This document shows positions 16,297 through 25,136 of a stretch of DNA of 34,819 nucleotides, piece after piece. Position 1 is the stretch's first letter. Each line of letters begins with the position of its first letter. Both the position numbers and the translations under genes were made by a program. Source of the stretch: Mycolicibacter heraklionensis (lineage in GTDB: Bacteria; Actinomycetota; Actinomycetes; Mycobacteriales; Mycobacteriaceae); assembly GCA_001673575.1 (NCBI GenBank), contig LZME01000056.1:1-34819 (forward strand). The letters run 5' to 3'. The notes under the pieces are model-generated. The model did no database searches, had not been told where the DNA came from, and saw nothing but the letters and a program-made list of their open reading frames with translations.

Positions 16297-16303
16297 GGGT
16301 GCC

Positions 16304-16309
16304 AGCCTA
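16304..16309 (-). promoter_or_regulatory. -10 box of the exonuclease gene (leaderless)
   Basis: TAGGCT on the minus strand ends seven bases before the ATG at 16296. Its -35 region falls inside the adjacent extragenic repeat. Confidence 0.5.
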
Positions 16310-16314
16310 TTGGC

Positions 16315-16361
16315 CGGCGGTTAGCAAGGCTCGACGGAGGAGAGGCGAAGCCGGACCGCCG
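16315..16361 (-). repeat. Dispersed extragenic repeat, inverted copy
   Basis: Read on the minus strand it runs CGGCGGTCCGGCTTCGCCTC to CTTGCTAACCGCCG, the same family as at 10356-10469. It fills the gap between two divergent leaderless promoters. Confidence 0.85.
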
Positions 16362-16376
16362 TTTGGGCCCGCCCGA

Positions 16377-16382
16377 TAGCCT
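16377..16382 (+). promoter_or_regulatory. -10 box of pepE (leaderless)
   Basis: TAGCCT ends seven bases before GTG 16390. This box rules against the ATG at 16384, which would begin inside the predicted leader. Confidence 0.5.
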
Positions 16383-16389
16383 GATGTGC

Positions 16390-17529
16390 GTGACTTCCCG
16401 GTTCGAAAGCAGCGTCTACGCCCACCGATTGGCCGCCGCGGCCGCTGCCGCCGCGAACGCCGGCCTGGCTGGGCTGGTGATCACGCCCGGCTACGACCTG
16501 CGCTACCTGATCGGGTCGCGGGCCCAGACTTTCGAGCGGCTCACCGCGCTGGTGCTGCCGGCCTCGGGTTCGCCCACCATGGTGGTGCCCCGACTGGAGC
16601 TGGCGGCGCTGCGCGAATCCGCGGTGGCCGACCTGGGTGTGGCGGTGCGGGACTGGGTTGACGGCGAGGATCCCTATCGCATGGTGGGCGAGGCGCTGGG
16701 CGGTGCAGCGTCGTCGGCGGTTGCTGTCACCGACTCGATGCCGGCACTGCATCTGTTGCCCCTGGTCGACGTGCTCGGCACCACGCCCGTCTTGGCGACC
16801 GGTGTGCTCCGTGATCTGCGAATGATCAAGGACCCCAGCGAGATCGATGCCCTGCGCAAGGCCGGTGCGGCGATCGATCGGGTGCACGCCCGGGTGCCGG
16901 AGTTCTTGGTGCCGGGCCGCACCGAAGCCGACGTCGCCGCCGACATCGCCGAAGCGATCGTGGCCGAAGGTCATTCGGAGGTGGCCTTCATCATCGTGGG
17001 TTCGGGCCCGCACGGCGCCGACCCGCACCATGAATGCTCCGAGCGGGTGCTGCAGGCCGGTGACATCGTGGTCGTCGACATCGGCGGGCCGGTCGAGCCC
17101 GGATACAATTCCGACTCCACCAGAACCTACAGCCTGGGAGAGCCCAATCCCGAGGTAGCGCAACACTATTCGGTGCTACAGGAGGCGCAGCGCGCCGCGG
17201 TCGCCAGCGTTCGCCCGGGAGTGACGGCGCAGCAGGTCGACGCGGCGGCCCGTGACGTGCTGGCGAAGGCCGGCCTGGCCGAATACTTTGTGCACCGCAC
17301 CGGGCACGGCATCGGCCTGTCGGTGCATGAAGAGCCCTACATCGTTGCCGGCAATGACGAGACGCTCCGGGCCGGGATGGCGTTCTCGGTCGAGCCCGGC
17401 ATCTACTTTCCCGGCAACTGGGGCGCCCGCATCGAGGACATCGTGATCGTCACCGCCGACGGCGTGGAATCACTGAACAGTCGGCCGCATGACCTGGTGG
17501 TGGTGCCGGTGACGGAGTCGGCTGACTAG
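16390..17529 (+). CDS. pepE: PepE, M24-family Xaa-Pro-type dipeptidase
   Basis: A 379-residue protein from GTG 16390, chosen because of the -10 box and because [14 protein letters not shown] lines up with the M. tuberculosis PepE N terminus (375 residues). The N-terminal creatinase-like domain is at about 1-140. The C-terminal pita-bread domain has the metal and substrate residues in [33 protein letters not shown] (two Asp), [17 protein letters not shown] (His and Glu), VEPGIYFPG (Glu) and ARIEDIVIV (Glu). This is the full two-metal set. It cleaves dipeptides ending in proline. The last codon shares CTAG with the next gene on the other strand. Confidence 0.94.
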   Translation: MTSRFESSVYAHRLAAAAAAAANAGLAGLVITPGYDLRYLIGSRAQTFERLTALVLPASGSPTMVVPRLELAALRESAVADLGVAVRDWVDGEDPYRMVGEALGGAASSAVAVTDSMPALHLLPLVDVLGTTPVLATGVLRDLRMIKDPSEIDALRKAGAAIDRVHARVPEFLVPGRTEADVAADIAEAIVAEGHSEVAFIIVGSGPHGADPHHECSERVLQAGDIVVVDIGGPVEPGYNSDSTRTYSLGEPNPEVAQHYSVLQEAQRAAVASVRPGVTAQQVDAAARDVLAKAGLAEYFVHRTGHGIGLSVHEEPYIVAGNDETLRAGMAFSVEPGIYFPGNWGARIEDIVIVTADGVESLNSRPHDLVVVPVTESAD

Positions 17530-17939
17530 CGGTTGCCGCGGTCGAGCAGGTCGGCGGAACCCAACACGCGTTCCACCTGCACTTCGATCACCACTCGCTG
17601 CGGATTCACCCGCGGGGTGCGGTAGCGCTGGGCGTACCGAAGCTCGGCGTCGCGAACCGCCGCGGGGGCGTCGTTGACGGTGGCGCTGCCTTCCAGCGAG
17701 AGCCAGCGTGCCCCGTCAACCTGGCTCAGCACGGCCACCCCGGCGCGTTCGGCGTTGACCGCCTTCTGCGAACCGCCGGTGGTGATCACCCGGGCGATGT
17801 GGGTTTTGGGATCGAAGGTGAAGCCCACCGCGACCACGTGTGGCGAATTGTCGGCACGCAAGGTGGTCAGCATCGCCAGGTGGCGTTCGGTGAGAAACGC
17901 CAACGCGTCACTGGTCAGTCGAGTCGTCGCGTTCGCCAT
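17526..17939 (-). CDS. F420-dependent biliverdin reductase-like protein (Rv2074 type)
   Basis: A 137-residue protein from ATG 17939 with a split-barrel flavin/deazaflavin fold. The sequence [20 protein letters not shown] then [19 protein letters not shown] and [10 protein letters not shown] is nearly the same as M. tuberculosis Rv2074, an F420-dependent reductase of biliverdin. The tail, [20 protein letters not shown], is conserved. A TAGCGT box lies eight bases before the ATG. The head-to-head gene with the SDR matches the M. tuberculosis order. Substrate in this species is inferred from the homologue. Confidence 0.88.
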   Translation of the reverse strand: MANATTRLTSDALAFLTERHLAMLTTLRADNSPHVVAVGFTFDPKTHIARVITTGGSQKAVNAERAGVAVLSQVDGARWLSLEGSATVNDAPAAVRDAELRYAQRYRTPRVNPQRVVIEVQVERVLGSADLLDRGNR

Positions 17940-17961
17940 CACCGCCCACGCTAGCGCAGGC

Positions 17962-17969
17962 GATAATCT
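17962..17969 (+). promoter_or_regulatory. -10 region of the SDR gene
   Basis: GATAATCT offers GATAAT or TAATCT as a -10 box five to seven bases before GTG 17975, so a leaderless transcript is likely. Confidence 0.45.
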
Positions 17970-17974
17970 CAGCC

Positions 17975-18724
17975 GTGAACGACACGGTTGACGGGCCGGT
18001 GGTGATTTTCGGCGGACGCAGTGAGATCGGCCTCGAGTTGGCGCAGCAGCTCGCGCCGGGCGCAACGGTGGTACTGGCGGCGCGCTCCGCCGAGCGGCTT
18101 GACGCCGAAGTCGCCGCGGTGCGCAACGCGGGGGCTGTCGCGGTGCACACCAAGGAGTTCGACGCCGACGACGTGAGCGCCCACGGCCCTTTGGTGGCGG
18201 ACCTGATCGCCGAGCACGGCCCGATCGATATCGCCGTGTTGGCATTCGGCGTGCTGGGGGATCAGGCCCGGGCGGAGTCGGATGCGGCGCACGCGGTGGC
18301 CGTCGTGCACACCGACTACGTCGCCCAGATCAGTTTGCTCACCCACCTAGCCGCGGCTATGCGGACCGCCGGGCGGGGCCGCATGGTGGTGTTCTCCTCG
18401 GTGGCGGGGATGCGGGTCCGACGGGCCAACTACGTCTACGGCTCGGCCAAGGCGGGCCTCGACGGTTTCGCCAGCGGGCTCGCCGACGCACTGCACGGCA
18501 CGGGTGTGCGCCTGCTGCTCGTGCGACCGGGTTTCGTCGTCGGCCGGATGACCACCGGCATGGATCCCGCTCCGCTGGCGAGTACCCCGCGCCAGGTTGC
18601 GCTCGCGGCGGCCCGGGCACTGTGCAAGCGCCGCCGCAGCGTGTGGGTGCCCTGGGCACTGCGTCCACTGTTCGCCATCCTGAGAATTCTCCCGCAATCT
18701 GTGTGGCGCCGGATGCCGTGTTAA
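17975..18724 (+). CDS. Short-chain dehydrogenase/reductase, DprE2-like
   Basis: A 249-residue SDR from GTG 17975. The cofactor loop is the uncommon [11 protein letters not shown] (residues 11-21) rather than TGxxxGIG, a form shared with DprE2-type mycobacterial SDRs. The catalytic residues are Ser141/142 in VFSSVAGM and Tyr155 and Lys159 in YGSAK, with the Asn equivalent less clear. The C-terminal end ([18 protein letters not shown]) is hydrophobic and probably membrane-associated. It is the homologue in position of Rv2073c. Substrate is unknown; lipid or cell-wall sugar chemistry is a fair guess from the loop. Confidence 0.85.
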   Translation: MNDTVDGPVVIFGGRSEIGLELAQQLAPGATVVLAARSAERLDAEVAAVRNAGAVAVHTKEFDADDVSAHGPLVADLIAEHGPIDIAVLAFGVLGDQARAESDAAHAVAVVHTDYVAQISLLTHLAAAMRTAGRGRMVVFSSVAGMRVRRANYVYGSAKAGLDGFASGLADALHGTGVRLLLVRPGFVVGRMTTGMDPAPLASTPRQVALAAARALCKRRRSVWVPWALRPLFAILRILPQSVWRRMPC

Positions 18725-18786
18725 CAACCCGGGAGCCCGGCGCAGGGCCGCGACCGGCCGGTTAGTACGATGTGACGGAACGCGAC

Positions 18787-18805
18787 ATTCCCAGGTTGTG
18801 GGAAT
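18787..18805. promoter_or_regulatory. Perfect dyad upstream of the small HTH gene
   Basis: ATTCCCA and TGGGAAT are perfect 7-bp arms around GGTTG. The centre is about 70 bp upstream of the ATG at 18870. It is a candidate operator, possibly for the HTH protein itself. Confidence 0.45.
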
Positions 18806-18869
18806 AGGCGAAGAATTTCGGTAAAGTTTTCTGACCTCTTCCCGCCTAACAGGACTAGAGTGTAAAACC

Positions 18870-19187
18870 ATGGACGATCGAAAAAAGGACCCGTCGGTCG
18901 TGTTGCCTTACCTGGTCGGTAGGCCGCTTCCGGCAACTGAGGTCTATGAAGCCTTCGGCTACCGGAAGTCTGCCTATTACAAGGCTGCACACGAAGGGCG
19001 TTTGATCACCGCCGACAACCTGATCCGGGTTGCCACTCACTTTGGCTTGAACGCGGTTGATCTGCTGGTCCGCTACGGACTGATCACCCTGGATGCCGTG
19101 ACGGCCTTTGTGGATGCCGAGCAGCCGAAGTCCGAGCTACCCAAGCTCGCCGACTTGCATCCGATCGCAAACCGCCCACCGCTGTAA
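18870..19187 (+). CDS. Small helix-turn-helix DNA-binding protein, 105 aa
   Basis: It starts at ATG 18870, eight bases after TAGAGT. The protein has a compact HTH at about residues 20-70: PATEVYEAFGYRKSAYYKA, then EGRLITADNLIRVATHFGLN. The second helix pair (AVDLLVRYGLITLDAVTAF) resembles a dimerisation segment. The rest is a short Pro-rich tail. No named family was recognised. The HTH looks like the XRE/prophage-regulator type. Its upstream region has a perfect dyad, which fits self-regulation. It is not at the corresponding position in M. tuberculosis, so it may be an addition to the block. Confidence 0.7.
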   Translation: MDDRKKDPSVVLPYLVGRPLPATEVYEAFGYRKSAYYKAAHEGRLITADNLIRVATHFGLNAVDLLVRYGLITLDAVTAFVDAEQPKSELPKLADLHPIANRPPL

Positions 19188-19271
19188 CGGTTGGACTGTT
19201 CGCCGCGGCGCTCGCCCGCACTTTGAGCAGGCGCGCGGGCTGCGGGTCTCGGGGCGGGTAGGTTCGCGGTC

Positions 19272-19661
19272 ATGGCCCCAACTTTCGCCGAGATCGCCAA
19301 GTCCGACTATTTGCTGCTGACCACCTTCACCAAGGATGGCCGGCCCAAGCCGACCCCGGTGTGGGCCGCGGCCGAGGGTGACCGCCTGCTGGTGATCACC
19401 CAGGAGTCGTCCTGGAAGGTCAAGCGAATCCGCAACACCCCGCGGGTGACCTTGGCGGTCTGTGATGTGCGGGGACGGCCCAAGGGCGAGGCCATCGAGG
19501 CCGTCGCGACGGTGTTGGACAAATCCGACAACGCCGCCGTCTATGCGGCAATCGGCAAGCGCTACAAGCTGATCGGGCCCGTGTTCAACTTCTTCAGCAA
19601 GCTGCGGGGCGGCATGCGCACCAACGTCGGGCTCGCGTTGACCCCAGCCGTCCCGGAGTGA
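19272..19661 (+). CDS. PPOX-class F420-dependent enzyme (Rv2061c type)
   Basis: A 129-residue split-barrel protein from ATG 19272, seven bases after TAGGTT. Motifs YLLLTTFTKDGRPKPTPVW, LLVITQESSWKVKRIRNTPR and VTLAVCDVRGRPKGEA match the F420-binding PPOX subgroup. The tail NFFSKLRGGMRTNVGLAL matches Rv2061c. The family reduces or oxidises small molecules with F420H2. The actual substrate is unknown. It appears monocistronic. Confidence 0.85.
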   Translation: MAPTFAEIAKSDYLLLTTFTKDGRPKPTPVWAAAEGDRLLVITQESSWKVKRIRNTPRVTLAVCDVRGRPKGEAIEAVATVLDKSDNAAVYAAIGKRYKLIGPVFNFFSKLRGGMRTNVGLALTPAVPE

Positions 19662-19675
19662 TCGACTGCATCACA

Positions 19676-19705
19676 TATAATGGACTTTGCTCATTGAAAT
19701 GAGCA
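19676..19705 (+). promoter_or_regulatory. TATAAT promoter with overlapping dyad before the ric gene
   Basis: TATAAT at 19676-19681 is a perfect -10 box. Six bases on begins TGCTCATT-GA-AATGAGCA (19688-19705), a perfect 8-bp dyad covering the expected start point. A repressor bound there would block transcription. Rrf2-type NO sensors such as NsrR use AT-rich dyads of this kind, but the actual regulator is not known. Confidence 0.65.
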
Positions 19706-19739
19706 TTGTTGGATCGGAACCCGACCCCTAGGAGCCACC

Positions 19740-20438
19740 ATGGCCACCGTCACTTCCGATCAGATTCTCGGTGACATCGTCACCGCCGACCCGTCGTCCA
19801 CCCGCATCCTGAGCCGGTTCGGGATCGATTTCTGCTGCCACGGTCAGCGCACCCTGGGTGCGGCGTGCGCCGCGGACGGAGTCGACGCCGACGAACTGCT
19901 GGCCGCGCTCAACGCCACGTCACCCGGCCAGCCGGCCGACTGGGCCGACTACGACGACGCCTCGTTGATCGCCCACATCGTCAGCACCCACCACCGGTTC
20001 CTGTGGGATGAGTTCCCGCGATTGGCGGAGTTGGTGGACAAGGTGGCGCGGGTGCACGGCCCTAACCACGGCGAGCTGCTGCGGGTCCGCGAGGTCTTCC
20101 ATCAGCTCCGCGGCGGCATGGAACCGCATTTGCGCACCGAAGAGACGCTGCTGTTCCCGCAGATCAGCCTGCATACCGGGGGATCGGGCCGACCGCTGCC
20201 CGACGAGGTGCGCACCGAACTGGCCGAGAACCAGCAAGAGCATGACAATGCCGGTCATCTGCTGGCCGAACTGCGTGAGCTCACCAACGGCTACACCGTC
20301 CCGGCGGATGCCTGCGCCAGCTACACCGCGATGCTGGCCGGTCTGGCGGACCTGGAGTCCGACATCCACTTGCACGTACACAAGGAGAACAACGTGCTGT
20401 TTCCGCGGGTGCTGGCGGCGGCCGGCGGCCCGGCCTAA
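19740..20438 (+). CDS. ric: Ric/ScdA/YtfE-type di-iron iron-sulfur repair protein
   Basis: A 232-residue protein with CTAGGAG upstream of ATG 19740. The ScdA N-terminal domain (1-70) has the CCHG motif (FGIDFCCHGQRTLG, Cys32-Cys33). The hemerythrin-like domain has His and Glu ligands in AHIVSTHHRFLWDEF, MEPHLRTEETLLFPQI, QQEHDNAGHLL and LHVHKENNVLFPRV. Proteins of this family repair nitrosated iron-sulfur clusters after nitric oxide or peroxide stress. The start region carries a promoter-overlapping dyad, consistent with stress induction. It lies between an F420 enzyme and the dienelactone hydrolase, with a convergent gap of four bases. Confidence 0.9.
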   Translation: MATVTSDQILGDIVTADPSSTRILSRFGIDFCCHGQRTLGAACAADGVDADELLAALNATSPGQPADWADYDDASLIAHIVSTHHRFLWDEFPRLAELVDKVARVHGPNHGELLRVREVFHQLRGGMEPHLRTEETLLFPQISLHTGGSGRPLPDEVRTELAENQQEHDNAGHLLAELRELTNGYTVPADACASYTAMLAGLADLESDIHLHVHKENNVLFPRVLAAAGGPA

Positions 20439-20442
20439 GCGG

Positions 20443-21144
20443 TCACGCCTGGGGGCGCAGGTGCTCGCCGAAGAAGCCGAACACGCGCTCCCAGGCATCG
20501 GCGGTCGCGGCCTCGTTGTAGCCGAAGCCGGCGATGCGGATCAGCGGCTGGCCCGGCAGCTCGTTGGCGAAGCTGTGGCCGACTCCGGGGTACACCTTGA
20601 TGTCGTGCGCAATGTCCTTGTCCTCGACCACCCGACGTAGCCGATCGGCGGCGCCGCGGCCCATCGGGTCGCGGCCTCCGAAGCTGGCCACGATAGGGCA
20701 GGCGCCGTCGAGGGTCTGCTCGAGGTGGCGAGGCAGCGGCACGCCGTAGAACGGGGCGGAGACCCCGAATCCCTTGGGCGCCAGGATTAATGCGAACTGG
20801 CCACCCATGCAGAAGCCGGCGATACCGACCGCGCCCGAGCACTCGGGCATGCCCCGCAGATGATCGCGGGCGGCCAGGATGTCATCGAGTGCACGGCCGC
20901 GCTGGGTCAGCAGCTCCCGCATCACCCGGGTGATGCAGCGCGCCCGCCCTCCTCGGGAGTACAGGTTCGGCGACAGCGCGAGGTAGCCCGCTCCCGCGAT
21001 CCGTTCGGAGATGGCCTGCATGTCCCTGCCATAGCCGATCGCGTCATGGATCACCACCACACCGGGCCATGGCCCGGGCCCAGCCGGCGTGTCCAGCAGC
21101 GCATCGATGGGGCCGGCGGGCGCCTCGATTCGGATCGTTGTCAT
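20443..21144 (-). CDS. Dienelactone hydrolase family protein (Rv2054 type)
   Basis: A 233-residue alpha/beta hydrolase from ATG 21144; the longer frame to 21198 has no support. The catalytic triad is Cys112 in GFCMGGQFAL, Asp159 in FGGRDPMG and His190 in PGVGHSFAN. HDAIGYGRDMQAISERIA is the lid-side segment and LALSPNLYSRGG the substrate loop. Cys as nucleophile is typical of dienelactone hydrolases. The natural substrate in mycobacteria is unknown. It is divergent from the FxsA gene, as in M. tuberculosis (Rv2054/Rv2053c). Confidence 0.9.
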   Translation of the reverse strand: MTTIRIEAPAGPIDALLDTPAGPGPWPGVVVIHDAIGYGRDMQAISERIAGAGYLALSPNLYSRGGRARCITRVMRELLTQRGRALDDILAARDHLRGMPECSGAVGIAGFCMGGQFALILAPKGFGVSAPFYGVPLPRHLEQTLDGACPIVASFGGRDPMGRGAADRLRRVVEDKDIAHDIKVYPGVGHSFANELPGQPLIRIAGFGYNEAATADAWERVFGFFGEHLRPQA

Positions 21145-21219
21145 CGCATCAGTATTGCCCTCCGGGCAGGTCGCTGCGCCGGCCTGGAACCTCATCACCG
21201 GCCCGCACGTTGGGATGGC

Positions 21220-21711
21220 ATGGTGAGCGGTGTGCTGCGGATCTTCGGTCTCTACGCCCTGGTGGAGCTGGCGGCGGTCGCCGGGTTGATCTGGGCGATC
21301 GGCTTCGGCTGGACGACGTTGCTGCTACTGGGCATCTTCCTGGTCGGACTGGTGCTGGCAAGCGGGCAGATCAGGCGCCAGTTCCGCCGGCTGCGTAGGC
21401 AGGCTGACCCGGGTGTTCTCGCCGACAGCGGGCTGGTCACGGCCGGCAGCGTGCTGGTTCTCGTTCCGGGACCGGTGACCTCGCTGGTGGGTCTGCTGTT
21501 GTTGGCGCCCCCGACCCGGGCCGCGGCCCGCCCGCTGCTGGGCGCGCTGGCGGCCACCGCGCTGGGCAGGCATACCCCGCTGGTGGCGGCGGCCACGGTC
21601 GGTCGGCAGTGGTACACCACCCGGCGCCCGCCCGGAAGCCGAGCCGACTACATCGACGCAGAATTCGTCGACGTCACCGACACCGGGCAGCGCGCCTTTC
21701 CGGTCGCCTGA
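21220..21711 (+). CDS. fxsA: FxsA family membrane protein
   Basis: A 163-residue protein from ATG 21220; GTG 21223 is equally possible. FxsA-type features are an N-terminal hydrophobic pair (FGLYALVELAAVAGLIWAI and TTLLLLGIFLVGLVLASGQ), the conserved VLVLVPGPVTSLVGLLLLAPPTR segment split here as VLVPGPVTS and VGLLLLAPP, and a polar C-terminal tail (DYIDAEFVDV). FxsA in E. coli affects phage T7 exclusion by the F plasmid. Its normal role is not clear. The tail is similar to Rv2053c. Confidence 0.88.
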   Translation: MVSGVLRIFGLYALVELAAVAGLIWAIGFGWTTLLLLGIFLVGLVLASGQIRRQFRRLRRQADPGVLADSGLVTAGSVLVLVPGPVTSLVGLLLLAPPTRAAARPLLGALAATALGRHTPLVAAATVGRQWYTTRRPPGSRADYIDAEFVDVTDTGQRAFPVA

Positions 21712-21732
21712 CCGGCAGCCCGCGCCAACCCG

Positions 21733-21738
21733 TACTTT
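21733..21738 (+). promoter_or_regulatory. -10 box of the amidohydrolase gene (leaderless)
   Basis: TACTTT ends seven bases before GTG 21746. Confidence 0.5.
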
Positions 21739-21745
21739 CTACGAC

Positions 21746-23359
21746 GTGACCGTTGTGACCGGCAGGCCTGCCTCTTTGCTGCTCGGCGGGCGAATCCACA
21801 GCCCGAGTCATCCCGATGCCACCGCGATGGCCGTCCGGGACGGCGTAGTGGCCTGGCTGGGCAGCGACGACGTCGGCCGCGAACAGTTCCCGCAGGCCGA
21901 GGTGATCGAACTCGACGGCGCGCTGGTGACGCCGGCATTCGTGGACAGTCACGTCCACGTCACCGAGACCGGGTTGTGCCGCATCGGTCTGGACCTTCGG
22001 CCGGCGACCTCGGCACAGCACTGCCTGCGACTGATCGCCGACTACGCCGCAGCCCACCCCGGTGAGCCGATCCGCGGACACGGCTGGGACGAATCCGGCT
22101 GGCCCGACGGCCATGCCCCCGACACCGCGGCCATCGACGCCGTGGTGGGGAATCGACCTGCCTACCTGTCTCGCGCCGACGTCCACTCCGCATTGGCCTC
22201 CACCGCGTTGCGCAACCTGGTGCCGGAATTGCCGGCCGGAATCGACCCAGCCGCCCCGCTGTCCGGCGATGACCACCACCGGGTCCGTGCCACGGCCGGC
22301 ACCCTGCTCACCGCCGCGCAACGCGCCGAGGCCCGGGTGGCCGCGCTGGATGCCGCCGCCGCGGCCGGGATCGTCGCAGTGCATGAATGTGCCGGCCCGG
22401 ACATCGGCGGTCTCGACGACTGGCGCGAACTGCGGGCCCTGGGCGAAGCCGGCCACGGCGTCGAGGTCGTCGGCTACTGGGGCGAAGCTGTCACCAGCGC
22501 CGCCCGGGCACGCGAATTGATCGCCGAGACCGGCGCGCGGGGGCTCGGCGGCGACCTGTTCGTGGATGGGGCGTTGGGATCGCACACCGCCTGGCTCCAC
22601 CAGGACTACGCCGACGCGCCCGGCTGTACCGGGGTCTGCCACCTGGACCTCGACGCCGTCACCGCCCACCTGTGGGCCTGCACCGAGGCGGAGGTGACCG
22701 CCGGATTCCACGTGATCGGCGACGCCGCGGTCGCCACGGTGGTTGCGGCGCTGGATCGGGTGGTGGAGAAGTTCGGGGTGCCCGCGGTGGCCCGTTGCGG
22801 GCACCGGCTGGAGCACCTGGAGATGGTCAGTGCCGAGCAGGCCGCCAAGCTGGGTTCCTGGGGCGTGATCGCCAGCATGCAGCCGGCTTTCGACGCACTG
22901 TGGGGCGGCGGGGAGGGCATGTACGCCCAGCGTCTGGGCGCCGAGCGAGCCGCCGGGCTGAACCCATTTGCGCTGTTAGCATCCCAAGGCGTGCCCCTCG
23001 CGTTTGGTTCGGACAGCCCGGTGACCGCATTGGATCCGTGGGCTGCGGTGCGTGCCGCCGCGAACCACCGCACGCCGGGCAGTGCGGTTTCGATGCGGGC
23101 GGCTTTCGCCGCGTCGACGCGCGGTGGCTGGCGGGCCGCCGGTATCAACGACGGCCTCACCGGAACCCTGGTGGCCGGCGCACCCGCCTCGTATGCGGTC
23201 TGGGAGACCAGTGCCCTAGCCGTGGAGGCGCCCAGCGACTCCGTTCAGCGGTGGTCGACCGATCCACGCGCACGGGTGCCCGCGTTGCCGGTGCTCGAGT
23301 CCGGCGCCAGCCCGCAATGCCGTCGCACGGTGCACCGTGGTGTGGTCCTGCATGGTTGA
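21746..23359 (+). CDS. Amidohydrolase of the YtcJ-like type (Rv2052c type)
   Basis: A 537-residue TIM-barrel metal-dependent hydrolase from GTG 21746. The first metal-binding motif is HVH in [10 protein letters not shown] (His69, His71). The carboxy side has [27 protein letters not shown] and FGSDSPV, with Asp closing the metal site. The large central insertion and the C-terminal beta sandwich ([15 protein letters not shown]) are typical of YtcJ-like enzymes. The family hydrolyses amide or imide bonds, with unknown physiological substrate. The last eight bases overlap the start of lnt, so the two are one transcription unit. Confidence 0.88.
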   Translation: MTVVTGRPASLLLGGRIHSPSHPDATAMAVRDGVVAWLGSDDVGREQFPQAEVIELDGALVTPAFVDSHVHVTETGLCRIGLDLRPATSAQHCLRLIADYAAAHPGEPIRGHGWDESGWPDGHAPDTAAIDAVVGNRPAYLSRADVHSALASTALRNLVPELPAGIDPAAPLSGDDHHRVRATAGTLLTAAQRAEARVAALDAAAAAGIVAVHECAGPDIGGLDDWRELRALGEAGHGVEVVGYWGEAVTSAARARELIAETGARGLGGDLFVDGALGSHTAWLHQDYADAPGCTGVCHLDLDAVTAHLWACTEAEVTAGFHVIGDAAVATVVAALDRVVEKFGVPAVARCGHRLEHLEMVSAEQAAKLGSWGVIASMQPAFDALWGGGEGMYAQRLGAERAAGLNPFALLASQGVPLAFGSDSPVTALDPWAAVRAAANHRTPGSAVSMRAAFAASTRGGWRAAGINDGLTGTLVAGAPASYAVWETSALAVEAPSDSVQRWSTDPRARVPALPVLESGASPQCRRTVHRGVVLHG

Positions 23360-25136
23360 GCCGACCGAGGAACCGGCGACGGAGATCCCCACCGACCCGG
23401 CCGCTGACGTTCCCACCGAATCTGACGGCGGCGGCGTTCTCATCGACGCCGAGCCGACCGGGCCGAACCGGCTGGAGCGGCTGGGAATCGCCGCGGCGGA
23501 TCGCTGGGCGCAGCTGGCCGCATCGGTGGCTGCGGGCATGCTGTTGCGTTCCAGCTTCGCCCCGCTGAACTGGTGGTGGGCCGCGGTTTTGGCCTTCGCG
23601 CTGCTGAGCTGGGTGCTCGTTCGCCGCGAAACCACCATTGCCGGGGGTTTCGGCTACGGCCTGCTGTACGGCCTGGCGTTCTACGTGCCGCTGCTGCCGT
23701 GGGTGGGCGGGCTGGTCGGCGCGGTGCCCTGGCTGATCCTGGCGCTGATGTGCGCACTGTTTCCTGCCTTGTTCGGGTCGGCGGCGGTGGCAGTGCGATC
23801 CCTGGCCGGCTGGCCGATCTGGTTCGCGCTGCTCTGGGCCGCCCAGGAATGGGCGAAGTCGGTGGTCCCGTTCGGCGGGTTCCCTTGGGGTGCGGTGGGG
23901 TACGGCCAGACCGCGGGACCGTTGCTGCCGCTGGTCGCACTCGGCGGTGTTCCGCTGTTGTCGACCGGGGTGGTGCTGATCGGGTGCGCAGGCACCGCTC
24001 TGACGATCGAGATCGTGCGGTGGCTGCGGAACCCACCGGCACCCGGCTCGACTGACCGCCCGCCGGCGGTGCTGCTGCCCGGACTGTGTATCTGTCTGGT
24101 GATGCTGACCGCCGTGGTGGTGTGGCCGGGGGTGCGCCGTTCCGGCGTGGGCGCCGGCGACGAACCGACGGTCACGGTGGCCGCCGTGCAGGGCAACGTG
24201 CCGCGGCTGGGGCTCGACTTCAACGCCCAGCGTCGGGAGGTGCTGGACTATCACGTTCGCGAAACCCTGCGGCTGGCAGAGGATGTCGCGACCGGGCGCG
24301 CCCCGCAGCCGCTGTTCGTGATCTGGCCGGAGAACGCCTCGGACATCGACCCGGTGACCAATATCGACGCCGCGCAGCAGATCACCGTCGCCGCTCAAGC
24401 GGTCGACGCCCCGATCCTGGTGGGCACGGTGCGTGCCGCGCCCGGCTGGAGCCGGGACAATCCGGTGGCGTCGAATTCGGTGCTGGTGTGGGATCCGCGC
24501 ACCGGGCCGGGGGAGAGCCACGACAAGCGGATCGTGCAACCGTTCGGTGAGTACCTGCCGTGGCGCGGGTTCTTCCGTCACCTGTCCGGCTATGCCGATC
24601 GGGCCGGCTATTTCGTTCCCGGTCACGGCAATGGGGTGGTGCATGTCGCCGGTGTCCCGGTCGGGGTAGCCACCTGCTGGGAGGTGATCTTCGATCGCGC
24701 GCCGCGCCAGTCGGTGCTCGCCGGCGCCCAGCTGCTGGCGGTGCCGACCAACAACGCCACCTTCGACGAGACGATGAGCGACCAGCAGTTGGCGTTTGCC
24801 AAGGTGCGCGCCGTCGAGCACGACCGCTACGTCGTCGTCGCCGGAACCACCGGGATCAGTGCGGTGATCGCCCCCGACGGCCGTGAGCTGGCCCGGACGG
24901 CCTTCTTCGAGCCTGCCTACCTCGATAGCCACATACGGCTCAAGACCACGCTGACCCCGGCGACGCGGTGGGCGCCGGTGCTGCAGTGGGTGTTGCTCGG
25001 AGCGGCCGTTGCGTCCCTGCTGGCCGCCATACGGCAAAATGGAAACTTCACGCGCGGTCGGATTACGCGACGTCATTTCAAGCGGGGCCGCACCGGCGCC
25101 GATGCGGAGAACGGGAGGAACGGCGCCGATGAGTGA
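23352..25136 (+). CDS. lnt: Apolipoprotein N-acyltransferase (Ppm2-like)
   Basis: A 594-residue membrane enzyme from ATG 23352. The N-terminal 50 residues are acidic, followed by about seven membrane segments (from [14 protein letters not shown] to [14 protein letters not shown]). The nitrilase-like domain has the Glu-Lys-Cys triad in [27 protein letters not shown] and [11 protein letters not shown]. It N-acylates the lipid-modified cysteine of lipoproteins. In M. tuberculosis the same domain is fused to Ppm1 in one protein (Rv2051c). Here the two are separate and overlap by eight bases, as in fast-growing mycobacteria, where Ppm2 binds and activates Ppm1. The N-terminal acidic extension is of unknown function. 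Confidence 0.94.
   Translation: MVEPTEEPATEIPTDPAADVPTESDGGGVLIDAEPTGPNRLERLGIAAADRWAQLAASVAAGMLLRSSFAPLNWWWAAVLAFALLSWVLVRRETTIAGGFGYGLLYGLAFYVPLLPWVGGLVGAVPWLILALMCALFPALFGSAAVAVRSLAGWPIWFALLWAAQEWAKSVVPFGGFPWGAVGYGQTAGPLLPLVALGGVPLLSTGVVLIGCAGTALTIEIVRWLRNPPAPGSTDRPPAVLLPGLCICLVMLTAVVVWPGVRRSGVGAGDEPTVTVAAVQGNVPRLGLDFNAQRREVLDYHVRETLRLAEDVATGRAPQPLFVIWPENASDIDPVTNIDAAQQITVAAQAVDAPILVGTVRAAPGWSRDNPVASNSVLVWDPRTGPGESHDKRIVQPFGEYLPWRGFFRHLSGYADRAGYFVPGHGNGVVHVAGVPVGVATCWEVIFDRAPRQSVLAGAQLLAVPTNNATFDETMSDQQLAFAKVRAVEHDRYVVVAGTTGISAVIAPDGRELARTAFFEPAYLDSHIRLKTTLTPATRWAPVLQWVLLGAAVASLLAAIRQNGNFTRGRITRRHFKRGRTGADAENGRNGADE

Noticed and set aside
16063..16389. Upstream extension of the pepE frame
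   Set aside because: It overlaps the start of the opposing exonuclease gene and the repeat; the -10 box and homologue alignment place the start at GTG 16390.
25009..25128. Upstream extension of the ppm1 frame into lnt
   Set aside because: It is a different reading frame from lnt, so it is not a fusion; the ribosome site and homologue start support ATG 25129.
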